A stretch of 64,000 nucleotides of DNA from Rhabditoides inermis (lineage: Eukaryota; Nematoda; Chromadorea; Rhabditida; Rhabditidae), in the NCBI GenBank assembly GCA_963966185.1, contig CAWZYM010000026.1:442501-506500 (forward strand), written 5' to 3'. A model generated the notes under the pieces. That model worked only from the letters and a program-made list of their open reading frames with translations. It was not told the DNA's origin and searched no databases. This document shows, piece by piece, positions 45,828-56,785 of the stretch. The position numbers and the translations under genes are program-made. The first letter of the stretch is position 1; every line of letters starts with the position of its first letter.

Positions 45828-47536
45828 AGGGGAACTTACCTCTATTTCCTGGTTCGCTCCGGGCAGTTCTGCTCCCTTTCTATAGCATGCATTCCAGCCT
45901 CCCACCAGCTCATCTGCCGTCGAGTGAATCGAGAACCGGAACTCGCCCTCATATCCCGGGCTGAAACGTATCGTCATATATTGTATCCCGAAACGTATCC
46001 CTTCTCACTTGGCGTTGATGTCCTTGAGGAACTCGCTCTTGCAGTTGACTCCGTTCAGCACATTGCAGATCATGATCGGCAGATGTTTGTCGCACTCGGC
46101 GGCTCCTTGGTTCGGTCCTGAACGGGCGCCGTGTATTCTAGGGTGCCCGAGAGTGCCCCGCGAGTGCCCCACCTGCCACGGACACGAACGTGTCCACCTT
46201 CTGAGTGATGGAGGCGCCAATGTCTGTGCTGGGAGAATCGACACATGATCCGCCCAGGATCGCCTAAATTAATATGTACAGCGGAAACAAACTCAAATCC
46301 AGGGCTACATATCGCCTCAGAAACACCTTAGATTTGCATCAGAAGTCCAAAAATATTCAGATTTCTCCAGATTACTTGTATGTGCACGGTGCCCACCTTT
46401 CGTGCAATGGTGGCCCCCATCGAGTATCCGATGACGTCAACCTTCTGTCCAGTGAACTCATACACGGCGTCGATAAAGCGGCGGATCTAAAGAAGTCCTA
46501 TTAGAGTAGAATGCTTTCACCTCTAATTACACATTCTCGGCGCGGCTTTCTTTGATGTTAGTGGATTGAGGGGATAGCGCGCCACTCGCCTCTGGCTACC
46601 CGGCCTCTCACTTCACAGAGAGAGAAAGAGCCTCCGATACAGTATCCACTTCACTCAGCTATGCTCGACTGCCTACCCAATGAGCTATTGCTGCACGTAT
46701 TCCAATTCCTCCCTTTACACGTAAGTAAAGTGCCTTATAATAAAATAATGTATGACATTGTGTTTTAGGATATGCTGCAGCTGCGTTGTCTGTCTCGCTT
46801 CTACAATATTCTCATCATGTTCAATCGCTGTCGCCTCCCGAAACCAAAAGCATCTGTTAGATTTAGAGAATATAAGGTATACATTCAACATGCTCTACAT
46901 GTTTACCATCAAATTCTTTTCAGGGAGCTCTATTCGTGACTTTCAACATCAACAACCTCGTGCGACAAGTGGTCTTCCCGCCACACGACAAAAACAACTA
47001 CAAGTTTCTGGATCTGTTCATTTTCAAGCTCCAACAACACGTCTCAATAAGCACAGTTTGGGTGAGTGTCATACGTTGATCTCGTCTATGATCGGTTGTG
47101 TGTATTAGGTGAGCTGCGGTGTGGATTCGGAATGTGCGTATGCGACGCGGGCTATCGAGCGACTTCTGACAGCCCGCATGCACACTGCACACACCCCATT
47201 CGACGGCGGATACACGTTCACTGCCGACTCCAACAAGGCATACCAAACCATCCACACACCGTTCTAGCGCACCACCATATCGTATTCCTTTTTACGGGTA
47301 TTTGTTATTTTGTTTTTATGTGATAAACAGTTTGACCGACCCTCTGTACGTGTTCGCACTTCATCTCCTGGGAGATGAGAGTCGTTCCCATCGCATCCGG
47401 AACACCCCATGTTGTCGCGTAGACGTGCGCATCAGAGACGTGGCCGAACCTGCAATCCATCACTCCACACACTTCTATGACAATGTGTCTTTGCATAAGA
47501 AAAGTATGTAAGTTCAAAACGCGCAGTCTCTCTCTC

Positions 47537-47570
<34 letters not shown>

Positions 47571-47571
47571 C

Positions 47572-47602
<31 letters not shown>

Positions 47603-47990
47603 CATCACTCACTTCTTGAAGTGGTTCTTATGAATGAGGTAGTTGTTGGCGTGTCGCGTCGCTCCGTTCACGATTATGATTGGCTGGTGACTGCAAGACA
47701 AATCACAATCCACCCGTTTCTTTAGTTTTATACTAATATTGTTTTCAGTTCCAAAAAGACACACTCACTCTAGCTGTGTGCCAGCGACGTGGTCTCCGCC
47801 CCCGAACGATCCGTTCCCACCACCGATGTCCGCACGCTCCAGAGACGACGTGATTTCCTGAAGCATCACGTCAACCACTTCAGAATCTCGACAACGTCAC
47901 CTCTCCATACTTGCTGACGAGAAAGGCGCGGAAGTTGGGTGCAAAGTTGGCGACAGCGGTGGAGAGTAGGAGGGCTAGTACTATCATCAT
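45717..47990 (-). CDS. Secreted class-2 lipase (nematode lips family), copy 2
   Basis: Paralogue of the lipase at 33.0-34.3 kb. Exons (minus): 47901-47990, 47769-47857, 47613-47690, 47341-47449, 46397-46496, 46173-46263, 46009-46117, 45840-45960 and 45717-45765. The signal peptide is MMIVLALLLSTAVA, then NFAPNFRAFLVSKYGE. Blocks: RADIGGGNGSFGGGDHV, PIIIVNGATRHANNYLIH (note VNGAT where other members have VHGTT), DVIGYSMGATIARK (GxSxG), AILGGSCVD, DTFVSVAG and PGYEGEFRFSIHSTADEL. The fourth intron (46497-47340) is long and contains an F-box gene on the other strand. A TATA-like box lies at 48026-48032. The His of the common HG motif is replaced by Asn, so activity may be altered. Confidence 0.85.
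46661..47267 (+). CDS. F-box protein, nested in a lipase intron
   Basis: Exons: 46661-46720, 46769-46875, 46924-47061 and 47109-47267, about 154 residues, all with GT-AG junctions in frame. The N-terminus MLDCLPNELLLHVFQFLPLH joined to DMLQLRCLSRFYNILI is a typical F-box (LPxELLxxVFxFLPxxDxLxLRxLSRxF), which would bind SKP1 in an SCF ubiquitin ligase. The rest (VTFNINNLVRQVVFPPHDKN, then a short tail) has no WD or LRR repeats. Such short F-box proteins with divergent C-termini are a large, fast-evolving nematode family. The gene lies entirely inside intron 4 of the antisense lipase. Confidence 0.8.
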
Positions 47991-48025
47991 CGTGTATCCG
48001 CTCCCGCCACTCTCTCCCCCTTCCC

Positions 48026-48032
48026 ATTTATA
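48026..48032 (-). promoter_or_regulatory. TATA-like box of lipase copy 2
   Basis: TATAAAT on the minus strand about 38 bp upstream of the ATG. Confidence 0.45.
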
Positions 48033-48359
48033 GCCATACCATGAATAATCGCTGTTCGAAACGAGGCTATTCCAGTCTTTTCTCGTTGCGCAACGCAGAA
48101 AAAAACCGGCGATTTGAGCGGCGCGTAGCGATGTGTGAAATAGAAAGGGACTGTGTGTACAATCACACTCTATATTCAATATAATATGACATCATCCCCT
48201 CCCTCTCTCCTGCTGTACGATTCCCATTACGCCACCATCATACAATACGTTTATTCGAACACATATATACAACGCGTAATGAGGTACTCATAAAATGTAA
48301 GCAATGTTTAGTCCATGAGTGAATTAAGTGATAACTGGATTGAAGAGAGTGAAACGCAA

Positions 48360-48720
48360 CTAGCGCCGGTCGACCGACATAGAGCGAGAGTTTGTGCTCT
48401 GAAAGAGAGGGGGTAGAGAGAAAGAGAGAGAGGGAAGGGAGAGAGAGAGGGGGCGAGGGGGAGAGGGGGGAGCTGACCTCGTTGCTGGGAGTGTTCTTGG
48501 TGCTCCTACTGGGGGACGGCGAGCGCACCCTGCTATTGGATCGGGAAGACCGCGCGTCTCGCGAAGCCTCCTGCGTCTGAGTGTCCTCCTGCGTCCCACC
48601 ATCCGTCTTCTGCGTCGCGTCTGGAAACACCACTCTCCACATCTCCCCTCTCCCCCCCCCACCATTGGACACAGCAATGGACATGCTCCTGCTCCTCTCG
48701 CTCCTCTCGTCCCTCGTGTC

Positions 48721-48753
<33 letters not shown>

Positions 48754-49504
48754 CCTTCTCCGCGAGCGACTCATCGACTGCGACTTGTCCTCTCCCAGCT
48801 TGTGATCCTGACATCCCTTGCAGCCAGCCACTGCAATATCCAGCATACAGTACCCCCGCCGTCCCACCCACCGCATATCATCTTGTACTGTGGCTCCTCG
48901 GGGGGCGGGGGCGCTGCGGGGGCGGGCATGTTGATCACGATCTTAATCTCCTTCTGAAAGAGTACTGTACTTTGGTGTACGGTAGGCTACAGTACGTCTT
49001 CGTCGCGGAAGTGCTCCTTGGCTGACTCGAGACCGTCATCCATAGGTCTTTTCACAATTACGATCTCCGATTCTGAAAAAAAACCTTCACTCGTGTTACT
49101 GTAGAGTACAGTACTTATGACTGGAGGTGGGGGCGGTTTCTTCTTCTTTGGTGGCAGAATGGCATACAGTTCCTCTCGAGTGTAACGACGCTCCATCAGA
49201 TGAAACTGGAATACGGTATTCAGGATGCAGGTATACGGTCGTCTATAGTACCCATCCGACGAGGAACATTGGGATATAGGCGAGAACGCAGCCGAATGCA
49301 AAGATCCCACCCATCCAGCCACCTGACACGTTCTATGAAAGAGTGGACAAGTGAGCGACCCACAATCCTCTGGGGCCATGTCGTGAAACTGCTTCTGAGA
49401 CCACCAGATCATCGGACCATTCAGGCCTCCTATCACACCCAGACTGATGATGTAGCTGGAAGATATACGCCCACTTATCCACTTCATTAGGCCATCCTCG
49501 CCCT

Positions 49505-49575
<71 letters not shown>

Positions 49576-49728
49576 GAGAGCGGGAGATGGAGATAGGTAG
49601 AAAGGTACCCACAGTGTTACGATGACGAGCGTCCTCTTCTGGTGGGCGACGATGACGTCCTGTCTGATCATGTCCGGTGTCTTCTCGGGCACGTCTCCGT
49701 CAGGCGCCATCGAGACGGCCGACGACAT
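48360..49728 (-). CDS. Two-TM protein with proline and Arg/Ser-rich tail, unknown family
   Basis: I do not recognise the family. Exon 1 (49613-49728) encodes MSSAVSMAPDGDVPEKTPDM then HQKRTLVIVTL. The next gives LYIISLGVIGGLNGPMIWW (first TM), then WMGGIFAFGCVLAYIPMFLV (second TM), FHLMERRYTREELYAILPPK with a KKKPPPPP run, ESEIVIVKRPMDDG, a KEIKIVINMPAPAAPPPP segment, a Cys pair (VAGCKGCQDHKLGED), and a long RS-type tail (SRSRRRRSRSRSRSRSRD). It stops at 48360 after SRSMSVDRR. Both termini are predicted on the same side of the membrane. The exon joint between the two TM segments (about 49330-49370) is tentative. One intron contains a 40-bp dispersed sequence plus (GA)n. Confidence 0.6.
49469..49578. 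repeat. Dispersed 40-bp sequence plus (GA)n, copy 1
   Basis: Begins CGCCCACTTATCCACTTCAT and runs through GGCCATCCTCGCCCTCCAG into a GA tract of about 70 bp. It lies in an intron of the two-TM protein gene. An exact match of the unique part occurs at 56698. Confidence 0.92.
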
Positions 49729-49991
49729 CCAGAAGACGTGGCCACTGGACCGCAGGGGGAAGAAGTGGGTGGGGAGTGACGACGTTTCGCATCGTCCTGC
49801 AATCATTCCTTGTTCCTTACCATTCGAGAGGCGTTATGATAATTGCGCGATGTTTGGCCACTCCTTTCTGCGTTTCGTCACGCAAACCGTTTTTGCACTC
49901 ATAAACTTGCCTCTTCAAGGGTATTCTTGGCCTACTTTGGATTGTGGAAAACGAAAGAGAGAGAGATAGATAGATAGATAGAGATAGAGAT

Positions 49992-50034
<43 letters not shown>

Positions 50035-50097
50035 GAAGGTCAAGACACAGCGGCCCAGTCGGGAAACTGATCGCATCTCTCGTCCCGCCACTGCAAC

Positions 50098-51756
50098 ATG
50101 GCACGTATCAATACAGGTGAGTTCACTTCTACATTTGTGAACATGTTTATTGTTCAGTCCGCCGAGTGTGTTTCCTTGTGGCGCTTGGAGTGGCAGCTGT
50201 GATTGTCTATGCTGCCATGGTCCCTCCACCCAAGGACCACCCACGAAGAACCCACTCCAAAACAAATACGATTATCAAAAATGTTGTCTTCCCGCAAGCA
50301 GGTAACTATAACTTCACTATTCATAATTATGTTCGATGATAGGCGGTGACGTCAGTTTCAACCAACCGTGGACACTGGCGCCAATTCAACTGATAAATGA
50401 TATCGAAGATATCACAGACAGTCAACAACGGTATATCGTGGGGAACTTCAGCTATAGCAAAGGTGAGAGAAGATGTAGAGAAGATCAAGCTATGTTGGTT
50501 GAGGTCTGGGCAATCTGATGTTCCAATACGCGTCTCTTCGATCACTTGCCGAGAAGTGGCATGCCAAGGTTGTCCTCCCCGAAAGCTGTCTACTACGCAG
50601 AGCATTCGCCACTGGTACGCTTACACACCTTTCAATCTTATTATACTTAGTCGTTCCAGATGCCCTTTTCGCGACTGATTCCGTCGTTGACACCCTGATT
50701 TCGACTGCGCGAGATAAGATTGTGATGACCGTGAGTTGTCACTGTTGTATTTGGAATAGCGAACAACATCGCGTTTCAGGACTGTTGTTTCTTCCGACCT
50801 TCCCTAGTTCTCTTTGCACATTCGAATGTGCAAGTGATAGAAGGGTACCTTCAGAATAGACTATGGTTCAATCAGAATGAGAACCTCATCCGAGACCAGT
50901 TCACCTTCCTTCCAGAAGTGCAGAGCATGGTAAGAAGATTTAAGTAACTTGACACTATGATACACAGGCGAACGCTGCTATTTCGTCGATCAAGCTGTCG
51001 CGAGTGTTTGCTGGAGCAGACAAAGTTGACCGAGAGACGGAGGGGGAGGAGGAAGAGTACCTGCCAGTCAGCCATGGTGTGTCTATCCATCTCCGCCATG
51101 CATACGAGTCACTTCCAGATGACTCGGATGTGCACATCGTGGGTGTCCACATCAGAAGAGGCATCGATGTCACACTCAACCAAAGAAACAAACAGCACGG
51201 ACACACCGTCGCTGAGGTGGGACAAATATAAACATCCCTTATCGTTCTGGTTTCAGGTTGACTACTATAATAAGGCGATGTCTGTGTGGCGCAAGAAGGG
51301 CAACGCAGTGTTCGTCATCTGTTCCGACGACGAGAAGTGGGCCAAGAAGCATCTGAAGGAGAAGGAAAAGGGTGCGTCAAAGAACACACAATCATTCTAG
51401 ACCTGTCATGTCACGGACGACAGAATGGATGTGGAATGTGATGAATGATCACTTGATGACTTGACATGTTGTTCTCGTTGCAGGTGAGTTCTTCTTCTGT
51501 CCGGGCCGCTTCCGGGAGGTCGACCTGGCTCTCCTCTCTTCCACCGATGCCCTCATTCTATCCACTGGCACATTCGGCTGGTGGGCGGGATGGCTCGCCG
51601 AGTCTAGAGTAAGTGTGCTTGTATACTTTCATAATTCCCTCACTTCTCCTTCAGCAGACCACGTACTTCTCTGGTTGGCCGGCCCCCGGCTCTGTCCTCG
51701 ATTCAATGATCAACAAGACTCAATTCTTCCCTCCAGCATGGAAAGGGATGCAATGA
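50098..51756 (+). CDS. Alpha-1,2-fucosyltransferase-like protein (GT11)
   Basis: Golgi glycosyltransferase predicted to transfer fucose from GDP-fucose to glycans. It starts MARINT joined to VRRVCFLVALGVAAVIVYAA, a type II signal anchor, followed by a Pro/Lys-rich stem. Conserved blocks: GLGNLMFQYASLRSLAEKWH (N-terminal GNQMFQYA-type motif), DVHIVGVHIRRGID (motif I, HxRRGxD, which binds GDP-fucose), DYYNKAMSVWRKKGNAVFVI (YYxxA...fSDD-like, here ICSDDEKW), and STDALILSTGTFGWWAGWLA (the STFGWW motif of GT11). It ends QFFPPAWKGMQ. Introns are short (about 40-60 bp). Nematodes have many GT11 genes, several linked to surface glycans. Confidence 0.92.
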
Positions 51757-52018
51757 TAGTTGTTGGAAAGAGAATGTGTATTCTACGGGTATAAACAGTT
51801 CCGAATGCGAATCAGTGAGAGTACTGAAATCACAGCCGGCTATAATCTGACCAGCTCTCTCTCTCTCTCTCCTCCCTATATCCGCCGCTATGATATAACT
51901 GTGAATTGATGAAACGGCCGAAACCGGTAGATAGCGCGGGATTCAATCACACGCACTCGCTTTTTCGCTTAGCCGCCTTTTTGAGTATGCAGACCGGTAG
52001 GGGGATGAGAGCACGGCA

Positions 52019-52024
52019 TATAAG
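52019..52024 (+). promoter_or_regulatory. TATA box of the small Gly/Cys peptide gene
   Basis: TATAAG 36 bp upstream of the ATG at 52060. Confidence 0.5.
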
Positions 52025-52059
52025 GGAGTGGGGGGCGGACGTGGCACACTGCCCTCAAC

Positions 52060-52321
52060 ATGCTCCGACAACTGGTGTTCGTGTGTGTTCTGCTCTGTCT
52101 GCTGTCGTCTGCTCTCGCGTGTCTCGGGGGCGGCCTCGGCTGTTGTTCCCCCCTCGGCGGCTGCCCCATCGGACAGGCCCCCTGCATGGGTGGTGGAATC
52201 GGACCCTACGGAGGAATAGGAGGGTCAGCCACTATTGTAGTTTATAAATACTGATTTGAAGATATATGGTCAGGGTTGATGAATTTTTTCCAGTCTCTAC
52301 GGTCCGTACGGTCGTCGGTGA
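52060..52321 (+). CDS. Small secreted Gly/Cys-rich peptide (1)
   Basis: Two exons, 52060-52222 and 52294-52321, encode about 63 residues. The start MLRQLVFVCVLLCLLSSALA is a signal peptide. The mature part is Gly-rich with five cysteines (CLGGGLGCCSPLGGCPIGQA, then PCMGGG) and ends with a GPYGG/GPYGRR motif. Similar small secreted Cys/Gly proteins are common in nematodes, and some YG/GGY-rich ones are antimicrobial; that role is not shown here. The organisation resembles the minus-strand gene at 59942-60394. Confidence 0.75.
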
Positions 52322-52587
52322 TAGCAGCTCCTCTCCCCAACCCAACAGATTTCTGTGCATTCCCTGTTCAAGTGTACATATATGACGATGCAAAGTAATT
52401 TATTTGTATGTTTGGATAAATAATTGATGATGAGATGGTGTTGCGTGCTGACAGTGACACTCAGCAAACAGTCGCCCTCGCGCCTCGGGGCGAGAGGAGA
52501 GGGGGGGGGGGCAATCAAACCGACACCCCAGCCACTCAACCACTACCGCACTCTCACTCTTCAAACGCCGCTACAGTAGTTGTACTG

Positions 52588-54011
52588 ATGAGGTTACTGT
52601 ACTTTGTATCACTGGTCTCTCTCGTATCATGCAACGTGTCCACCAAGCCTCCGCCGAGGATCTCGGATGTGGAAGAAATGATAAAGGTGAGTGGGTTCTC
52701 TCATCCGTTCGACCGGTCTGCTTACCACTTGCGTAATACGGGCTCTGCCGCCATATGTTTTGTTGCGCGAGGGAGCATACCGGCTAGTGAAAGCGGGTTT
52801 CACTTTCGTATAGTCGACAAACTCGTTTGTATGTTCTAGATGATCAATGAGTCGACGTTTCGAGACTATCCAGACTATGAGCCCATGGGATGGGGGAGGG
52901 ATACCAATGTCAACCCTGCCACTCTGGCACCGGAGGTTATGTCATGTCTCTATACTAACTTTGTCGTTCATGTTTTTTTCAGATTCAAAACTCCTTGAAT
53001 CCTGCTGCGGCTGCATCTTATCAAGTGTCCACTCCTCCGGTGCAAAGAAACAGTGAGTTTTGTCTTTATCTTAATCATCTTTTATTATGTACGAACTTGG
53101 AGACTCAATAAGCAACCTTGGAGGAGAGAGAGATAGATAGAGAGAGAGAGAGAAAGAGAGGCAGAGAGAGGGGGATGTCGGCGGCGAGCAATGAGCTCGT
53201 GATCTGTCTGACATGAGATCTCGCGCGGGTGAGCAAACGATCGCCGTTTCCCATGAACACCCAATCAATCAACAACAATCAATGAAAAACACCTTTCAGT
53301 GCCGCAAATCCAGCAGACTCCACCGGCCAGACAGCACCGAATCCAAGGAAACATGCACACGTGGTGGGCAAAAACTCGGGCTGAGCCGGGGATTGAACCC
53401 GGGACCTCTCGCACCCTAAGCGAGAATCATACCACTAGACCACTCAGCCATGTGTTGCAGGAATCGCAACAGTGGGAATGACGAGATGCAGAGATACGGC
53501 GCAGCGAACGAGCGTGGCTATCCGGTTTGTTTACAGAAAGGGGGAAGGAGAATCATCGCTCACTTGCAGCAATATTCGAATGCAGCCTCGTTCCAATCGA
53601 ATGTTCACGCCACTCCGCCGCCACAGTTCATGCCGAGACAACAGGTACGACATATAGAGTATGGACACACTCGTAATTTTCAGATGCCATATCCTCCCAA
53701 CAACTACCAGTCTGGAAGCAACAACCAATTCGGAAACTACTTTTCGCCCTCTCGTCAGCAGCAAAACATGATCAGCAACAACAACTTCGCACAGGCGAGA
53801 ATGGTATTTGAGTGTGCGCGCATCCGGGTGGTTACTAATATCAAATGTAGAATCACTTGTGACGTGCATCTTTCAGCAGCGTTCCCGGATGAGTATGTCT
53901 CCGTCGCAGCCTTTCCAACAGATGCCCGCATTCCCGCAACACAACCCATCCCCCTACGGCTATTCATACGCCGGATACATCGACAGACAAGTGACCGCAT
54001 ACAAGCAGTAG
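52588..54011 (+). CDS. Secreted Gln/Asn/Pro-rich protein
   Basis: No known domain. Exons: 52588-52686, 52840-52935, 52983-53052, about 53299-53355, about 53461-53525, about 53570-53644, about 53684-53808 and about 53877-54011. The start MRLLYFVSLVSLVSCNVSTK is a signal peptide. The N-terminal part is acidic (ISDVEEMIK, FRDYPDYEPMGWGRD). The C-terminal half is of low complexity, rich in Gln, Asn, Pro, Tyr and Met (NNYQSGSNNQFGNYFSPSRQ, MSPSQPFQQMPAFPQHNPSP), and ends YAGYIDRQVTAYKQ. It is likely a matrix or cuticle-associated protein. One intron contains an antisense tRNA gene. Some junctions, including a possible GC-AG site near 53794, are tentative. A glutaredoxin ORF begins 41 bp after the stop. 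Confidence 0.65.
53378..53449 (-). tRNA. tRNA-Pro (anticodon AGG)
   Basis: Reading the minus strand, a 72-nt cloverleaf fits. The acceptor stem is GGCTGAG with CTCAGCC and discriminator C. The D-arm contains the A box (GTGGTCTAGTGGT). The anticodon arm CTCGC-TTAGGGT-GCGAG has anticodon AGG. The T-arm GGTTCAATCCC is the B box. A run of five T follows on the minus strand at about 53370-53374, a pol III terminator. The gene lies in an intron of, and antisense to, the Gln/Asn-rich protein gene. Confidence 0.93.
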
Positions 54012-54052
54012 GGTACACAGCGTCTCTCGTTCAGGCGCGGCGCTTCCCAGTG

Positions 54053-54963
54053 ATGATCTACTCTCTGGTGCAGTGCGTGCCCTGTCAACGGGCCAAGCAC
54101 CTACTCGCCACCACGTATCCGGATGTGGCCAGCCACTACTTGGGTACGCCTCTTCTAGTGATGGGCAAGATTAATTAGATTAATTGATTTTGCCTTGATT
54201 AATCATGATTAATCGATTAATCAAAATCAAAATCAAAATCACGGAATCAGTCCGTTGATGATTAATTTATTAATCAAAATCGATTAATCACCGACTTGCT
54301 TGATTTCGATTTATCAGAAATCAGATTAATCATAAATAAGCTAAATTTATCATCCTTTTGCCTTTTCGTGAGAAAACGTTGTAAAATCATGACATTTCTT
54401 AATTATTCGGCATTTTTCTATTCAAAAATAGTCTAACAATTGTTATTGTCAAAATAATAATCAGTATCCGGCCAAAATTATGATCTGATTATGCAGTTGA
54501 TTCTTATTTTCTTATTTGACCAATTTGATTAATCGAAATCTAGAAATCACCTGTGTTGTGATTAATCGATTAATCAAAATTGATTAATCAGAACAGTTCA
54601 TGCTTTTTGATAATTCAAAATCAGAAATCAAATCGAATTTTGATTAATCCCCATCACATCACTCTTCCCTTCCCCCTCTGTCTTCCTCCCCTGATGTATG
54701 TCATTTAAGAGTTGGTGGGGGACGAGGAGTGGCAGAGACAGCTGCAGGTCGACCTCCTTCGGAAGACCGGCGCCGTCACATTCCCATACATATACGTGTG
54801 CGGAGAGTACATCGGAGGTAGGCGTGCCCCCACTGTCCAGTCCCCATCCCTTCCAGGCTCCTCGGATCTGTACGAGATGCATCGCAGTGGCCAGCTCCGC
54901 TCCGTCCTCCAGACATGCCCTCAGGGCGTGCCCGGACAGGGCGGGCCTCAGAACAACGCATGA
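54053..54963 (+). CDS. Glutaredoxin
   Basis: Thiol-disulfide oxidoreductase. Exons: 54053-54146, 54710-54817 and 54858-54963, about 102 residues. The start MIYSLVQCVPCQRAKHLL contains the active-site CxxC (CVPC in place of CPYC). Then ELVGDEEWQRQLQVDLLRKT precedes GAVTFPYIYVCGEYIGG (the TFP cis-Pro glutathione-binding loop), and SSDLYEMHRSGQL completes the fold. No signal peptide at this start, so probably cytosolic. The ATG lies 41 bp after the upstream stop codon, with an acceptor-like CGTTCAG at 54028-54034, suggesting trans-splicing from a shared transcript. The first intron (54147-54709) is strongly AT-rich with repeated ATTAATC motifs. Confidence 0.88.
54170..54655. repeat. ATTAATC-rich low-complexity block
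   Basis: The sequence repeatedly carries GATTAATC/GATTAATT and AAAATC motifs, often back to back and palindromic (ATTAAT). It occupies most of the first glutaredoxin intron and contrasts with the GC-rich flanks. Confidence 0.8.
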
Positions 54964-55114
54964 ACACGCTTCATAATAAGTCCCTAATAAGTAATAAATA
55001 TATTTATGTACATGACTAGCGCGACTATATGTTGAGCACGTGAAGATGGATTGGTCGATGGTGGAAGGCGAGGGAGAGAGAACGAGAGAGATAGGAAGAG
55101 AGAGAAGGTAGTGA

Positions 55115-55652
55115 TCATAGATGGGTGTGTTTGAGTGGCAGCATGTGTGTGTCTGGGTCGAAGTCTGCGAGTGGCGCGCGCTCCTCCAATACACGACGAC
55201 AACGCTCCCCAAGCAGAGCGATCTACAAACATCCATCACAGACAGTCGAGGGAACTCACCTTTCGATCGGCAGCCAACTGTTCCTCCACGTCATTCTGAA
55301 TGATAGCCAGCTGGAAGGGTTGATTAGAAAGAGGGAGAGGGAGGGAGGGAGGGAGAGACTACCTTGACTCTCCACCTGTTGTGTCCGTCTTCGTAGACAG
55401 TCTCGTCGTCGTTCCACCCCTCCTCTTGCGGGGGCGGGGAGGGAGGAGGCAGCCACACCGCCCCTCTCTCTCCATACACACTACGCTTCTTCCAGTCAGA
55501 CGAACGCGACTGCAAACATCCACATGGTTTCTTTTGTTTGACTGACTGACCCTGCACACGCAGCAACAACAGCAGAAGCACGCACACACTGCTGCGAAGA
55601 TGGCGGCAGAGACGAGGGCGTAGAACTCGACGTGGACCTGCGAGCACACTCT

Positions 55653-55706
<54 letters not shown>

Positions 55707-56388
55707 CTCTCTATCTCTCCCTCCCTCCCTCTCGCTCTCTCTCCCCTCACCTGTTCAGTGAACACGATGGGCGCGTGTGACCTGTCGATGTGGAATGTCT
55801 TGGTGGCCTTCTCTCCTGCCAGTTCTGCTTCGCACGACCACGCGCCCAGAGAGGACAGAGACAACTGCAATGCAACAGTGCGTGATCGCCATGTCCTCGG
55901 CTGTGTTCCGCCCACCTTGTCAATGTCGATGCAGTATGTGGCGGTGCCTGTGGCTTGACTGTGTCGGGTGCTGGTTCCCCTGTCCACTTTCTGTCCATTG
56001 TGTGTCCATGCGAGGGCAGGCAGGGGAGTCGCGGACACCACACAACACAACGACATCGGCTCGCCCAGCGACGCCTCACACACACAGTATAGTAGTTTAT
56101 TCATTTCATAGTATTGTTTATCTATCATATTTGCAAATTTTTTATGTTTCTCTTACCTCTATTCTGTCGACGACTCCGTCTCCCTCGATCGTCGGTCCAC
56201 ACAGCATCTGAAGGGCATACTGTGACTGACGTGGACACCTTCCCACACTCAAAACTCGCCCGCCTTTGTCCCCCACTCTCTCACGAGCCATTCACGATTT
56301 ATTTTCGCGCTCTTTTTGGAGGAAAGAGTCGCCGCAATAATAATGAGACTCGAAAGGGTGACAGATCATTCAAGGAACATAGAGGGGG

Positions 56389-56434
<46 letters not shown>

Positions 56435-56734
56435 CTCATCTGGCGCGGAGCCTCATTCATAACCCGTGTGTGTCTGTGTGGATGACGAGATAATGACACT
56501 TGCCGGCTGCCCATTCCCCGGTCACTCCCCTATTTCGGACCCCGCAAACCGGCGGCCGTTCGGAAATCCGAATCCCATTCCATATAAATACGATGAGTAT
56601 TCTTTTTTTCCCTGAGTGCCACATTTCTTCATTTACCCATCCGCCCGTTCGTATCGCGTGTAAAAATGCGCAATATTGGGAGGTTGGCCGGATTGCGCGC
56701 CCACTTATCCACTTCATTAGGCCATCCTCGCCCT

Positions 56735-56785
<51 letters not shown>

